Positions 1 to 8,181 of a stretch of DNA of 64,000 nucleotides are shown here, piece by piece. Below the pieces are notes generated by a model. It did no database searches, was not told where the DNA came from, and saw only the letters and a list, made by a program, of their open reading frames with translations. Position numbers and translations under genes: made by a program. The DNA lies in assembly GCA_965223035.1 (NCBI GenBank), contig OZ244980.1, positions 1,426,001 through 1,490,000 of the forward strand, in the 5' to 3' direction. Each line of letters opens with the position of its first letter. The first letter of the stretch is position 1. Source of the stretch: CAMDPA01 sp965223035. Its GTDB lineage: Bacteria; Pseudomonadota; Alphaproteobacteria; Rhizobiales; Hyphomicrobiaceae.

Positions 1-396
1 ACGCTCGCTTCCACGGTCGATATAGCCGCGACCATTCTCGCCCGTGCCGGATTGCAGCCCTACAACGGCATGCAGGGCGAAAGCTTCCTGGCGACGATAG
101 AACATGGGCTTCAGCACCGCGATGAGGTGTTTATCGAGTACAGCGATCTCGCGGCACGTCTCGGATTTGCAGAACCTGCGCGGGTGCGCGCGGTGATAAC
201 GCGTGATTGGCGATATACCTTTTATCGCGATCAGGACTGGGGTGAGCTTTACGATCTGAGGAACGATCTCAACGAGACGCTTAATTTGTGGGCCGACCGA
301 AATTATCACGAGGCGCGTTTTCAGCTCGCCGAACGCCTCAACCATCATCTGACCTGTCAAATGGATGAAAGCCCGCTCGCCCACCGGCTGTCGTAG
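1..396 (+). CDS. Sulfatase family protein, C-terminal fragment (5' end outside window)
   Basis: The reading frame is open from base 1 and ends at a TAG at 394. The visible 131 residues match the C-terminal part of type I sulfatases (alkaline phosphatase superfamily): a segment resembling the 'STVDIAATILARAG' helix after the metal site, then a short sheet with 'RAVITRDWRYTFYRDQDWGELYDLRND', the typical display of the C-terminal subdomain in which the stated weight of the hydrolase ends with a 'LYDL..D..E..NL' motif. The catalytic Cys/Ser-x-Pro-x-Arg motif must lie upstream of the window and cannot be seen. The downstream arylsulfotransferase-like genes follow on the same strand within 80 bases, so one transcription unit concerned with sulfate esters is likely. 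The family is fairly sure; the substrate is unknown. Confidence 0.8.
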   Translation, partial: TLASTVDIAATILARAGLQPYNGMQGESFLATIEHGLQHRDEVFIEYSDLAARLGFAEPARVRAVITRDWRYTFYRDQDWGELYDLRNDLNETLNLWADRNYHEARFQLAERLNHHLTCQMDESPLAHRLS

Positions 397-471
397 ACCG
401 ATCTACGCCCGACCGGAGTGGTCGTGATCCCGATTGAAGCCGTAACGGACGATCGGAAAGGAAAAGCAATT

Positions 472-1524
472 ATGTTCCTCGATCAGACCGGCGTGACCCA
501 TCACCTCCACGGCAAGGCGACGCCGGGCTATACGCTATTTTCGCCCACTCAGGCGAGCCAGGTCTATCTCATCGATCTCGATGGCCAAGAGGTGCACAGA
601 TGGCATGTGACCGGGCGTTGCACCAATTGCAACATGCTGCTTCCAAATGGAAATCTGTTTATCACGGAGAAATCCGACGCGCCGTCACCGATCCGCGTCG
701 GCGGCGCCGGCCTGTTGCGGGAGTACGATTGGAACAGCAAGATCGTCTGGGAGCACCGGGACGACATGCAGCACCATGACGGACGGCGCTTGCCAAACGG
801 CGGCGCGGTGTACCTGGCCTGGGAACTGCTCGACCCCGACCGTGCGGCTTCGATTCCCGGCGGGGTGCCCGGCAGTGAGCATGACGATGGCATCTATGGC
901 GAGGTTGTTCGCGAAATCGATGCTGCGGGCAAGGTGGTGTGGGAGTGGCGTGTGAGCGAGCTCGATGCCCAGCAGTATCCGATCCATCGCAACGCGGTGC
1001 GACAGATCTATGGGCACGCCAATGCGATCGACGTCTTGCCCGACGGCAACTATCTGATCAGTTTCAAGGTTCTCAATCTGCTCGTTATCCTCGACCGTGC
1101 CAGCAAAAAGGTGGTTTGGGAATTCCAGCATGACGACCTGGGCGGCCAGCACGACGTGCAGATGCTGCCCAACGGCAACATTCTGGTGTTCGCCAACGGC
1201 ACTTACGGCAGCGACCTCATTCATTCCAGTGTTTGGGAGATTGACCCGAAAACCAAAGAGGTCGTTTGGAAGTTCACCGAGAAGCGCAATCCGCTGAATT
1301 TTTTCAGTACGCACATTAGCGGTTGCCAGCGTCTGTCATCAGGTAACACGCTGATCTGCGAAGGTGGCAAGGGCACGATCTTCGAGGTGACGCCCGACCG
1401 CGATGTCGTTTGGCAATACATCAGCCCGTATTGGAATCAACACCCCGTGTTCGTCGAAATCAATTGGATCTTCCGCGCCCGACGTTACGCGGCTGATAGT
1501 CCACAAATCCAAAACCGCGTTTGA
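472..1524 (+). CDS. Arylsulfotransferase (ASST)-family propeller protein, copy 1
   Basis: This 350-residue protein is built from repeated blades marked by LPNGN-like turns (residues 57-61, 107-110, 189-193, 232-236, 288-292) alternating with 'VVWE/W' strands, as in the beta-propeller of arylsulfate sulfotransferases. Histidines at 101-102, 182, 227 and 281 are kept in the neighbouring paralogue and are candidate active-site residues, because ASST enzymes use a histidine as sulfate carrier. There is no signal peptide, unlike classical periplasmic ASST, so it probably acts in the cytoplasm. The ATG at 472 is chosen over a GTG at 418: an AGGAAAAG-type ribosome site precedes it, and it gives the same 350-residue length as the paralogue. 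It lies behind a sulfatase. Sulfate transfer or another reaction on a sulfated or phenolic compound is inferred, not shown. Confidence 0.78.
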   Translation: MFLDQTGVTHHLHGKATPGYTLFSPTQASQVYLIDLDGQEVHRWHVTGRCTNCNMLLPNGNLFITEKSDAPSPIRVGGAGLLREYDWNSKIVWEHRDDMQHHDGRRLPNGGAVYLAWELLDPDRAASIPGGVPGSEHDDGIYGEVVREIDAAGKVVWEWRVSELDAQQYPIHRNAVRQIYGHANAIDVLPDGNYLISFKVLNLLVILDRASKKVVWEFQHDDLGGQHDVQMLPNGNILVFANGTYGSDLIHSSVWEIDPKTKEVVWKFTEKRNPLNFFSTHISGCQRLSSGNTLICEGGKGTIFEVTPDRDVVWQYISPYWNQHPVFVEINWIFRARRYAADSPQIQNRV

Positions 1525-1535
1525 GTGGCTACGAC

Positions 1536-2588
1536 ATGCTGATTCAACATGCCGGCGTCACGTTTCACGACGCCGCCCGGTCCACGCCAGGATACGTCCT
1601 GTTTTCGCCGATTGAAGGCGATCGGGTATACCTAATCGACTACGAAGGGAACGTGGCGCATGTCTGGGCCGCCGGGAAAGGTATAACCAATTGGTGCTAT
1701 CTCCTTCCGAACGGCAATCTATTCGTCAATGAAAGATGCGAGAATCCAAAAGGCGTTTCACTGACAGTTAGCGGCGTTATGCGCGAATACGACTGGAGCG
1801 GCAACATCGTTTGGCAGCACCTGGATGAATATCAACACCACGATGCCCGGCGGCTCGCCGGCGGTGGCGTGGCTTATCTGGCGTTCGCGGACATGAGTGA
1901 GGCGGACCAGCGACGCGTAATTGGTGGAATTGCTGGGTCGGAGACCGAGTCGGGCATTCTCGGCGAGGTGATCCGCGAAGTCGATGACGCCGGCGGTCTC
2001 GTTTGGGAGTGGAATCTGGCGCAACTCGGTTATGACGAATTCCCGCTGCACGCCAATGCAAACCGATGGTCTTACGGGCACACCAATACGATCCAGCAGC
2101 TGAGCGACGGAAATTATTTGATCAGCAGCAAGACCATGAACCTGCTTTTCATCGTCGATCGTCGATCCGGCAAGCTGGTTTGGCATTACCAGAATAATGA
2201 GATGGGCGGTCAGCACGACGCTCAAATGCTCGATAATGGCCGAATCCTGCTGTTCGCCAACGGCGCCTTCGCGCCAGATCTCCACTATTCTCAGGTCTGG
2301 GAACTTGATCCCGGCACGAAAGAAATCGTCTGGCGTTACAAAGCCAAGAATAATCCGATGAGTTTTTTCTCGCCGCACATTTCCGGTTGCCAGCGCCTTC
2401 ATTCCGGTAACACCCTGATCTGCGAAGGGGCGCGGGGCTGTATATTTGAGGTGACGCCGGAGGGCGATGTTGTCTGGGAATATGTTTGTCCTTATTCAAA
2501 CTACCATCCGATGTTCGGGAACATCAATTGGCTGTACCGTGCCCGACATTATCTTGCGGATGGTCCGGAGATCCGGAATCGCGTTTGA
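1536..2588 (+). CDS. Arylsulfotransferase (ASST)-family propeller protein, copy 2
   Basis: Tandem paralogue of the preceding gene, also 350 residues when started at the ATG at 1536, with roughly half of the residues identical by eye and collinear from end to end. The histidine sites QHHD, YGH-N, GGQHD and HISGCQ are all conserved, as is the terminal 'W-RARHY-AD-PEI-NRV' stretch. A TTG at 1521, overlapping the stop of copy 1, would add five residues and is an alternative start. The two genes are effectively contiguous, so translational coupling is likely. No signal peptide is visible. The duplication suggests either a hetero-oligomer or two substrates. The family assignment is good and the biochemical role is open. 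Confidence 0.78.
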   Translation: MLIQHAGVTFHDAARSTPGYVLFSPIEGDRVYLIDYEGNVAHVWAAGKGITNWCYLLPNGNLFVNERCENPKGVSLTVSGVMREYDWSGNIVWQHLDEYQHHDARRLAGGGVAYLAFADMSEADQRRVIGGIAGSETESGILGEVIREVDDAGGLVWEWNLAQLGYDEFPLHANANRWSYGHTNTIQQLSDGNYLISSKTMNLLFIVDRRSGKLVWHYQNNEMGGQHDAQMLDNGRILLFANGAFAPDLHYSQVWELDPGTKEIVWRYKAKNNPMSFFSPHISGCQRLHSGNTLICEGARGCIFEVTPEGDVVWEYVCPYSNYHPMFGNINWLYRARHYLADGPEIRNRV

Positions 2589-2598
2589 GGAAACAGCC

Positions 2599-3270
2599 AT
2601 GCCCTATAGCATCAGATTCTATCAAGACCAGGTCATCGCCGACGGCAAGCCCTCCGCATCATTGGGGCCCCGCCCGCGAGTACTGTTCGTCCGCCACGGA
2701 GCGGTATCGATCAACGGCGCTTCGGCCCGGGCAGGTGACGCCGTGGCAGCCAGCGACGGCTATGTGCTGACGGGTGACGCCGACTGGTCGCAGGTTTGGC
2801 GGTGGGAGATCGACCTTCCAAACGAACCGCTGATGATGCTCGATGGCACCGGCATACTGTCGCTGCATCGCATGTCACGCGTGATCACAATGCTCAACAT
2901 GCCGGCCGGGTCGGACTGGCTGTTGCGGCTTGACCAAATCACGGCGCCTGCGGGACGGGTGACGGATCCTCACCAGCACCCCGGCCCGGGCGTTCGCTGC
3001 ATGATGGAGGGCACGTTTAACGTGCAGCAGGACGCGGAAAGCGTCCGCGCGGTCAATCCCGGCGATCCGTGGTGGGAATCGGGGCGCGATGAGGTTATCG
3101 CTTGGGGCTCCAAGACCATGCACGCCCGGTTCCTGCGCGGCATGGTGCTGCCGACCGAACACACCGGGCAGGTCACCGGTCAATGGAAAGCCGGCGAGCC
3201 TGGCAAGCAACGCGGTAGCTGGGTGCTGCATAACGATCAAGTTTTTAAGGCACCGGAAGGCGGGGCATGA
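2599..3270 (+). CDS. Cupin-like protein of the sulfatase/ASST cluster
   Basis: A 223-residue protein starting at an ATG just after a GAGGAAA ribosome site, ten bases behind the second ASST-like gene. The centre carries a cupin-type metal-binding strand (residues about 118-138) with 'DPHQHPGPGVRCMMEGTFNV', where two histidines and a glutamate fit a cupin motif 1, followed by 'PGDPWWESG' and a later 'HARFLRG' which fits motif 2. The N-terminal half has the look of a second, degenerate cupin fold ('RAGDAVAASDGYVLTGDADW'). No secretion signal is seen. Its place as the last gene of the run 1-3270 suggests it acts on the same substrate as the ASST-like proteins. The function is not known. Confidence 0.7.
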   Translation: MPYSIRFYQDQVIADGKPSASLGPRPRVLFVRHGAVSINGASARAGDAVAASDGYVLTGDADWSQVWRWEIDLPNEPLMMLDGTGILSLHRMSRVITMLNMPAGSDWLLRLDQITAPAGRVTDPHQHPGPGVRCMMEGTFNVQQDAESVRAVNPGDPWWESGRDEVIAWGSKTMHARFLRGMVLPTEHTGQVTGQWKAGEPGKQRGSWVLHNDQVFKAPEGGA

Positions 3271-3552
3271 CGTGAAGCCTGCATCATGACATCCAGTGGA
3301 GACAGCGAGCTGATCTTCGTGGCAGTTGACTTGAAATCCGCCAATGAGGTCGGCGATGGCGGGCAAACCACAAGCGGCCCTGGACGATTGTGACGCGGTG
3401 TCGCCGCGGTTAGCGGCGATTGACGATGCGCTCAATGCCGGTGGGCGTTCGGGGGCGGCCCCGCTTGACATAAATGCATTGTCAGTGCCGTTGCTACGCA
3501 CCCGTGCTGACATCAGCCGTGGTGCAATTCCCTGCTACTCCGGCCGACATCG

Positions 3553-3640
3553 CGCAAAGATGATCGCTCTTAAAGTGTAGAGCAACCTTCTGCCTTTGAT
3601 CGGGATCGTTCCGATTCCGATTAAAGGCAAGTTGCTCTAG
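3553..3640 (-). repeat. Family A repeat, copy A1 (partial)
   Basis: Imperfect hairpin: GAGCAACCTTCTGCCTTTGATCGG pairs with its complement around a short loop and ends in GTTGCTCTAG. It carries the linker 'GATGATCGCTCTTAAAGTG' on its left but lacks most of the second hairpin seen in the 44890 copy. It sits between two convergent genes. The surrounding 3271-3656 shows no convincing gene. Confidence 0.85.
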
Positions 3641-3656
3641 GCCCCACGGCGTTCTA

Positions 3657-4184
3657 TCAGCGGCGTTCAGCGGCTGCCATCGCCTGCAAAAACGCCTCCA
3701 ACGCCTTCTGCGCAAAGGCCTGCATATTCTGCAATCGATCGCTGCTGCCCGTTGCGATTGTCAGCTCGTGACTGACCGGACCGCAGATGGCCAGGCACGC
3801 GTGCCCAGCCGGATCACCGTAGCGATTGCCGGTTGGTCCGACGGCCCCGGTCTCCGACAGTCCCCAGGTCGCGCCGAGGCGAAGCCGCACCCGACCAGCA
3901 AGCAACCTGGCATAGCTTTCCGTGGACGGCCGCATGCCGGTGAGGTCGGCATAACAGATGTCCAACAGGCCACCGCGCGCCTGGCGTGTGTAGATCACCG
4001 CACCGCCCAGGAAATAGCTCGACGCACCGGGCACCGTTAACAAAGATGCTGCGATCAAGCCGCCGGCTGAAGACTCGGCGACCGCGATCGTTTCGTTGCG
4101 CGTCTTGAGGCGCTGTGCGATCTGCTCTGCCGTCGGCAATAAAGATTGCATGTTGTTTTTCCCGTTCGATGGCGCCTCGTTCAC
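3657..4184 (-). CDS. CinA C-terminal domain (PncC-type) nicotinamide-nucleotide amidase
   Basis: The 175 residues correspond to the stand-alone CinA C-terminal domain, which in characterised members deamidates nicotinamide mononucleotide in pyridine-nucleotide salvage. Seen in the sequence: the 'AESSAGGL' motif (36-43), in place of the usual AES-TGG; 'SSYFLGGAVIYT' (55-66), matching the conserved S-YF-GG-V-Y segment; and 'GAVGPTGNRYGDPAG' (113-127), matching the GP-GG region, although the usual second glycine is altered. An internal Met at residue 12 could be the true start. No MoaB-like N-terminal domain is present, so this is the short form. The gene stands alone, convergent with the cupin gene. 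Confidence 0.85.
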   Translation of the reverse strand: MNEAPSNGKNNMQSLLPTAEQIAQRLKTRNETIAVAESSAGGLIAASLLTVPGASSYFLGGAVIYTRQARGGLLDICYADLTGMRPSTESYARLLAGRVRLRLGATWGLSETGAVGPTGNRYGDPAGHACLAICGPVSHELTIATGSSDRLQNMQAFAQKALEAFLQAMAAAERR

Positions 4185-4230
4185 AGCCTTGCGCGGTGGG
4201 GCGGAGCAGCAAGGCTCATCCTCTACTACG

Positions 4231-4350
4231 TGTCAGAGTTAGCTCAAACCATCCCGCTCCCCAATTCGGCTGCCCCATGGCACGCTTGTGTGGATGGCCC
4301 GGCGGAGAAGCGGGCCGGCAAGGCTGATCGGCCTAAGGTGGAATTAATCT
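4231..4350 (+). repeat. Family B repeat, copy B1
   Basis: Copy reading 'CAGAGTTAGCTCAAACCATCCCGCTCC' at the left and 'GCGGGCCGGCAAGGCTGAT' plus a decayed 'CGGCCTAAGGTGG' palindrome at the right. It lies between the divergent cinA-like and CoA-transferase genes. Confidence 0.8.
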
Positions 4351-4480
4351 GCGCCGCCAAAGCGCAGCGGAGTTGGCGCGGCTGCGGTTGCCCATGCATG
4401 TTTTCCGCATCACAATACTGTCACGGTCGGCACCAGACCGTGCCAGCTGCATGCCACCTTGTCAGTCGGAAACCTAGACG

Positions 4481-5662
4481 ATGACGAAGCTTCCCCTGTC
4501 GCGGTTCAAGGTATTGGATCTCACCGCCCATCGAGCTGGTCCGACGGCAGTCCGTCAGCTTGCCGACTGGGGAGCCGACGTGATCAAGATTGAGCGACCC
4601 GGTGACAGCTCGATAGACGCATCGGCCGGGCCGAACTACGGCTCCGACTATCAGAATCTGCATCGCAACAAACGCAGCCTGACGCTCAATCTCAAGTCGG
4701 AAAAGGGTCGTGAGGTTTTTTTGAAGATGGCGCAGACCGCGGACGTCGTCGTCGAGAACTATCGGTCGGACGTGAAACGGCGCTTGCGCATCGACTATGA
4801 TCATGTCGCGGCCGTCAATCCGCGCATAATTTATGCGAGCATCTCGGGTTTCGGGCAAACCGGCCCGGACGCGACACGCCCCGGCGTCGATCAGATCGCG
4901 CAGGGGATGGGTGGACTGATGTCCGTCACCGGACGACCGGGCCACGGTCCTGTTCGAGTCGGCATACCGATCGCTGACCTGACGGCGGGTTTGTTGTTGG
5001 CGCAAGCAATTCTGATGGCGATCATTCAGCGCGAGCAGACCAGCCAAGGGCAATGGGTTCACACCTCGTTGCTGGAAGCCATCGTGTTCATGCTCGATTT
5101 TCAGGCCGCGCGATGGCTGATCGACAGCGACGTGCCGGGCCAGGCCGGCAATGATCACCCCACGGCCATCCCGACCGGTGTGTTTCCAACCGCCGACGGT
5201 CACATCAACATCGCTGCATCCGGCGGCGAACTGTGGAAGCGCTGTTGCGAAGCGCTCGGGCTACCGCAGCTGCTGTCTCATCCTGATTATGCGACGCGCT
5301 CGGATCGCTCGCGCCATCGCGCGACGCTCCATCAAGAGATCTCAGACATCACCAAAACTGAGCCGACGGCCCATTGGATCTCGACCTTGACGCAGGCCGG
5401 CGTTCCCTGTGGACCGATCAATCGCGTTGATCAGACATTTGACGAGCTCCAGGTGCAGCACCTCGGGATCGTGCGCCGTGCAACGCATCCCAAGCTCGGT
5501 GAGCTTCAGCTTGTCGGTCAGCCGATCCAGATGACCGATGCCGCGCAACCGGCGCGGTTGCGACCCACGCCCGATCCGGGCGAGCACAGCGGTGAAATCT
5601 TGGCATCGAACGGTTTTGACGAACAGCAAATCGCCCAGTTGCGGCGCGAGGGCGTCGTTTAG
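4481..5662 (+). CDS. Family III CoA-transferase (CaiB/BaiF)
   Basis: Full-length 393-residue formyl-CoA transferase-type enzyme that moves CoA between carboxylic acids. The N-terminal 'VLDLTAHRAGPTAVRQLADWGADVIKIERP' block is the family hallmark, followed by 'NRNKRSLTLNLKS'-like sequence at 61-73 and 'YASISGFGQTGP' at 118-129. The catalytic aspartate is Asp137 in 'PGVDQIAQGMGGLMSVTG'. There is no partner gene for the acyl acceptor nearby, so the substrate cannot be predicted. The stop codon TAG (5660-5662) coincides with the terminal TTAGAT of repeat copy A2. Only a weak ribosome site (GGAAA) precedes the start. Confidence 0.92.
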   Translation: MTKLPLSRFKVLDLTAHRAGPTAVRQLADWGADVIKIERPGDSSIDASAGPNYGSDYQNLHRNKRSLTLNLKSEKGREVFLKMAQTADVVVENYRSDVKRRLRIDYDHVAAVNPRIIYASISGFGQTGPDATRPGVDQIAQGMGGLMSVTGRPGHGPVRVGIPIADLTAGLLLAQAILMAIIQREQTSQGQWVHTSLLEAIVFMLDFQAARWLIDSDVPGQAGNDHPTAIPTGVFPTADGHINIAASGGELWKRCCEALGLPQLLSHPDYATRSDRSRHRATLHQEISDITKTEPTAHWISTLTQAGVPCGPINRVDQTFDELQVQHLGIVRRATHPKLGELQLVGQPIQMTDAAQPARLRPTPDPGEHSGEILASNGFDEQQIAQLRREGVV

Positions 5663-5797
5663 ATTATCGTGCCTTGGATGGGAACGCTAAGCCGGTTCCC
5701 ATTTAAGGCATAAAAATGATCGCTGCTAAAGTGGTGTGCATCTATCTGCCTATCATCGGGACCGTTCCGCTTCCGATCAAAGGCAGGTTGTTGTAGC
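5660..5797 (-). repeat. Family A repeat, copy A2 (full length, diverged)
   Basis: Two-hairpin copy: 'TCGTGCCTTGGATGGGAACG...GGTTCCCATTTAAGGCA' followed by a linker 'ATGATCGCTGCTAAAGTGG' and 'TCTGCCTATCATCGGG...TTCCGATCAAAGGCAGG'. Many arm mismatches make it the most decayed long copy. The rest of 5798-6160 shows no gene. Confidence 0.8.
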
Positions 5798-6160
5798 GGT
5801 GCGGCAACGGCAAAACCAATAAACTCAGTACACCTGTCTCGTAGCGCGGTCTTCGAACCGCGGTCGCAGCCGCGGCTGTTGCATTCACGACGCAAAAATA
5901 CGTTTGCTGGCGGCCGGCCGCGTCACCGTCCGCGTCACCGGTCGAAATCCCTGTTCGCTTTTGTGGTGCGCGGTTCGGGGCTGGTGCGGCGACCGAAAAT
6001 CTCGCAAGCTGCATCGCCATGTTGAACCAACGTCCACTCAAACATGACGGGACAGGGCATCATCGGATCAGCCGGCATCGCCCATGCAAATACTGGTCGG
6101 ACGCTGTGGCTTCAGTGCGATCGCGCCTTGTCTTTGCGTCATACCTCAAGGGGAGTGAAA

Positions 6161-6553
6161 ATGAGCACCGATCTGACATACCTCGCCTACACGGCAATGT
6201 TAACGGCAGCCTTGTGGATTCCCCACGTGATCTGCCAGGTCACGTCCAACGGCTTCCTTCGGCCGGAAAATTACACCGATCCGACACCCCGGCAGGTCCC
6301 CAATTGGGGCAAGCGCGCCGATCGGGCCTATCTCAATGCCGTTGAGACCTTTGCACCATTTGCCGCACTGGTTGTGGTGGCCCACCTGGCCGGCAAAGCG
6401 AACGCCATGACCGCGTTTTGGGCAATGTTCTACTTCTGGGTGCGGGCAGCTCACGCCGTCGTCTATCTGGTCGGGATCCCCTATCTGCGAACGCTCCTGT
6501 TCGTACTTGGCTTCGTCGCGGTGGCAGGCATGTTCTGGGAAGTGATCTTCTAG
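6161..6553 (+). CDS. MAPEG family membrane protein
   Basis: A 130-residue polytopic protein of the MAPEG superfamily (membrane-associated proteins in eicosanoid and glutathione metabolism). About four hydrophobic segments are visible, with the family signature 'NAVETFAPFAALVVVAHLAG' (residues 62-81) followed by 'FYFWVRAAHAVVYLVGIPYLRTLLF', in which the charged R-A-H between helices is typical. The ATG at 6161 is chosen because AAGGGGAG precedes it by six bases; upstream in-frame starts lack such a site. Bacterial members are mostly uncharacterised; some are glutathione-dependent. The TAG stop is embedded in CTAGAGC, the same heptamer that opens family A repeats. Confidence 0.88.
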   Translation: MSTDLTYLAYTAMLTAALWIPHVICQVTSNGFLRPENYTDPTPRQVPNWGKRADRAYLNAVETFAPFAALVVVAHLAGKANAMTAFWAMFYFWVRAAHAVVYLVGIPYLRTLLFVLGFVAVAGMFWEVIF

Positions 6554-7354
6554 AGCGGGTCAATCTGAGCTGGAACCACCGGGCTCCTTCGGGCGGACGG
6601 GATGCGGCCACGTCCACCGATCGCAGCCCACCGTGCGTCGTTGGCCAGTGACGGGGGCAGCATGGCTATGGCGAACGACAAGCCCGCAGTGCCACGCGAT
6701 GATGCGATGCCCAAGGTCTGGGGCCGCGGCTGCGACGCACCGTGATGGTCACCGCGGTGGCGCGTCGGGTGGCCAACGCGAGCGGGAGCGGGTTCAGCGC
6801 CTGAGCTGGGTACGCTGCCTTGCCTCAGATCAAGGCGAGGTGCCGCGTTGCCATCATGACGTGCTCCGATGATGGCAAGGATCCTGCGTTTGTTGGCAGC
6901 TGCAACGCTGCTGCTATCGAGCATCCAAGGCGGGCTGGCGACCGCAAGGAGAATGCCGACAAACTCCAGGCCTGTTTGGCCACACCTAGCCCGGATAGGG
7001 TGGAGACCCTGCTCTGCGGCATGTTGGTCGCTCCATCATCAATGGCTCGGGCTTGCCGGCCGGCTCGCCCACCCGGCGGCCTCCAACTCCGTGCCATCGG
7101 CAGAAACGGCTGGGGAGCGGGATCGTTGCTGCCCACACTGAAACTCCAACACACTGTCGGGACCATGCTGCTGTGAGATTGGGGTTCGGGCCGCACTGCG
7201 TCCGGGGCGCTCATCGTCGGCCGTCGAGCCGCGCCGCGCTCACACGCGCTGGCTGCCATCCAAGCGCACACGAAGTCGTGTTCGAGGATTGAATTGCGCC
7301 GGCCGTTCGAGCTGGAATTTATGGCGGATCGCAGTAAATTCGGAGACGGCGAAA
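6554..7354. other. 800-base stretch without a recognisable gene
   Basis: Several short open frames exist here but none has protein-like composition, a ribosome site or a family I recognise. The left edge (6554-6600) contains a fragment resembling the start of family B ('GAGCTGGAACCACCGGGCTCC'), and 7032-7149 is a complete family B copy. The remainder looks like decayed sequence. Confidence 0.5.
7032..7149 (-). repeat. Family B repeat, copy B3
   Basis: Reverse-orientation copy: 'GGGCTTGCCGGCCGGCTCGCCC...CCGTGCCATCGGCAG...GGGGAGCGGGATCGTTGCTGCCCACACTGAAACTCC'. The outer palindrome of the family is missing at its left end. Confidence 0.8.
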
Positions 7355-7873
7355 ATGAAACGCATGACCCTCGGCCTCTTAGGCGTCGCTTTGCTGCAAT
7401 CATCGGCCTGGGCCGGTCAGCAGTATGTTGACAAGACCGGTTATGCCCTGTCGGGCTACGACGTCGTTGCTTATTGGGATAAGGCCCAAGCTCCAATTGG
7501 CACGCCGCAGGCCCGAGCGGTCGCCGGCAAGGCGTCGATCACCGCCGATCACAATGGCGCCAAATGGGCTTTTTCCTCGACTGCGAACCGCGACCGGTTT
7601 TTGGCCGATCCGGCTAAATATGTACCCGCCTACGACGGACACTGCGCCTATGGAGCATCGAAGGGCGGCAAGGTCCCCGGCAATCCCCACCTGTGGCGCA
7701 TCGTTGATGGCAAGCTTTATCTGAACATCACCAACACCGTGGTCGGGTTTTGGGAGGAAGATATTCCCGGCCATATCCGCACCGCCAACAAGAATTGGAG
7801 CAGCAAGCTCGATCCGCTTCCAGCCTCCGACCGCGTTGTGCCGAGCTTCGATGTTAAGGGGGCGCCGCTCTAG
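7355..7873 (+). CDS. Secreted YHS-domain protein
   Basis: A 172-residue protein with a Sec signal peptide (MKRMTLGLLGVALLQSSAWA, cleavage after residue 20) followed by a YHS-type domain: 'GYALSGYDVVAYW' (residues 28-40), 'KWAFSSTANRDRFLADPAKYVPAYDGHCAYG' and 'WRIVDGKLYLN'. Such periplasmic YHS proteins are common in Proteobacteria and are often linked to metal handling, though their role is poorly defined. The ATG at 7355 is chosen over 7289 because the signal peptide begins there and a GGAGA site lies nine bases upstream. It is monocistronic as far as can be seen. Confidence 0.88.
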   Translation: MKRMTLGLLGVALLQSSAWAGQQYVDKTGYALSGYDVVAYWDKAQAPIGTPQARAVAGKASITADHNGAKWAFSSTANRDRFLADPAKYVPAYDGHCAYGASKGGKVPGNPHLWRIVDGKLYLNITNTVVGFWEEDIPGHIRTANKNWSSKLDPLPASDRVVPSFDVKGAPL

Positions 7874-8181
7874 CAACATTAGCTGGTCGCGCGAAGGGAC
7901 CGGTTTCCCGCGTGATCAGGCTCGGGCGGCGGAGTGGGCCGGCTCGGGCGATTCCGCCTTTAGCGGAAATGATGTAGGACGAACGGTGTCAGGGGCGTCG
8001 GCGCGCAACACCGCCCAATTTGGGTGGAGTGGCGGTTGGGCGCCGGCAGCGTTGATGCCCCCGGCGCGCCGATTGACGTTGCGCTTTAGCCGAGATTGCG
8101 GAACAATTATGCTTATCAGCATTCGGTGGTAGGTAAGGCCTCGCGTTGGCCCGAGTGGGGCCTCAACTTCAGTGAGACCCG
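7874..8181. other. Intergenic region with family B fragment (B4)
   Basis: Contains 'GATTCCGCCTTTAGCGGAAATGATGTAGGACGAACGG' at 7958-7993, the palindromic end of a family B element; the rest of the element is absent. An adjacent A+T-richer stretch before 8182 may hold the promoter of the chaperone pair, but no clear -35/-10 pair could be assigned. Confidence 0.5.

Noticed and set aside
3344..3580. 78-codon frame downstream of the cupin gene
   Set aside because: Ends inside repeat A1, no ribosome site, no family. Regarded as non-coding.
7836..8132. 98-codon frame before cbpA
   Set aside because: Overlaps the end of the YHS gene out of frame and a family B fragment; no sign of translation.
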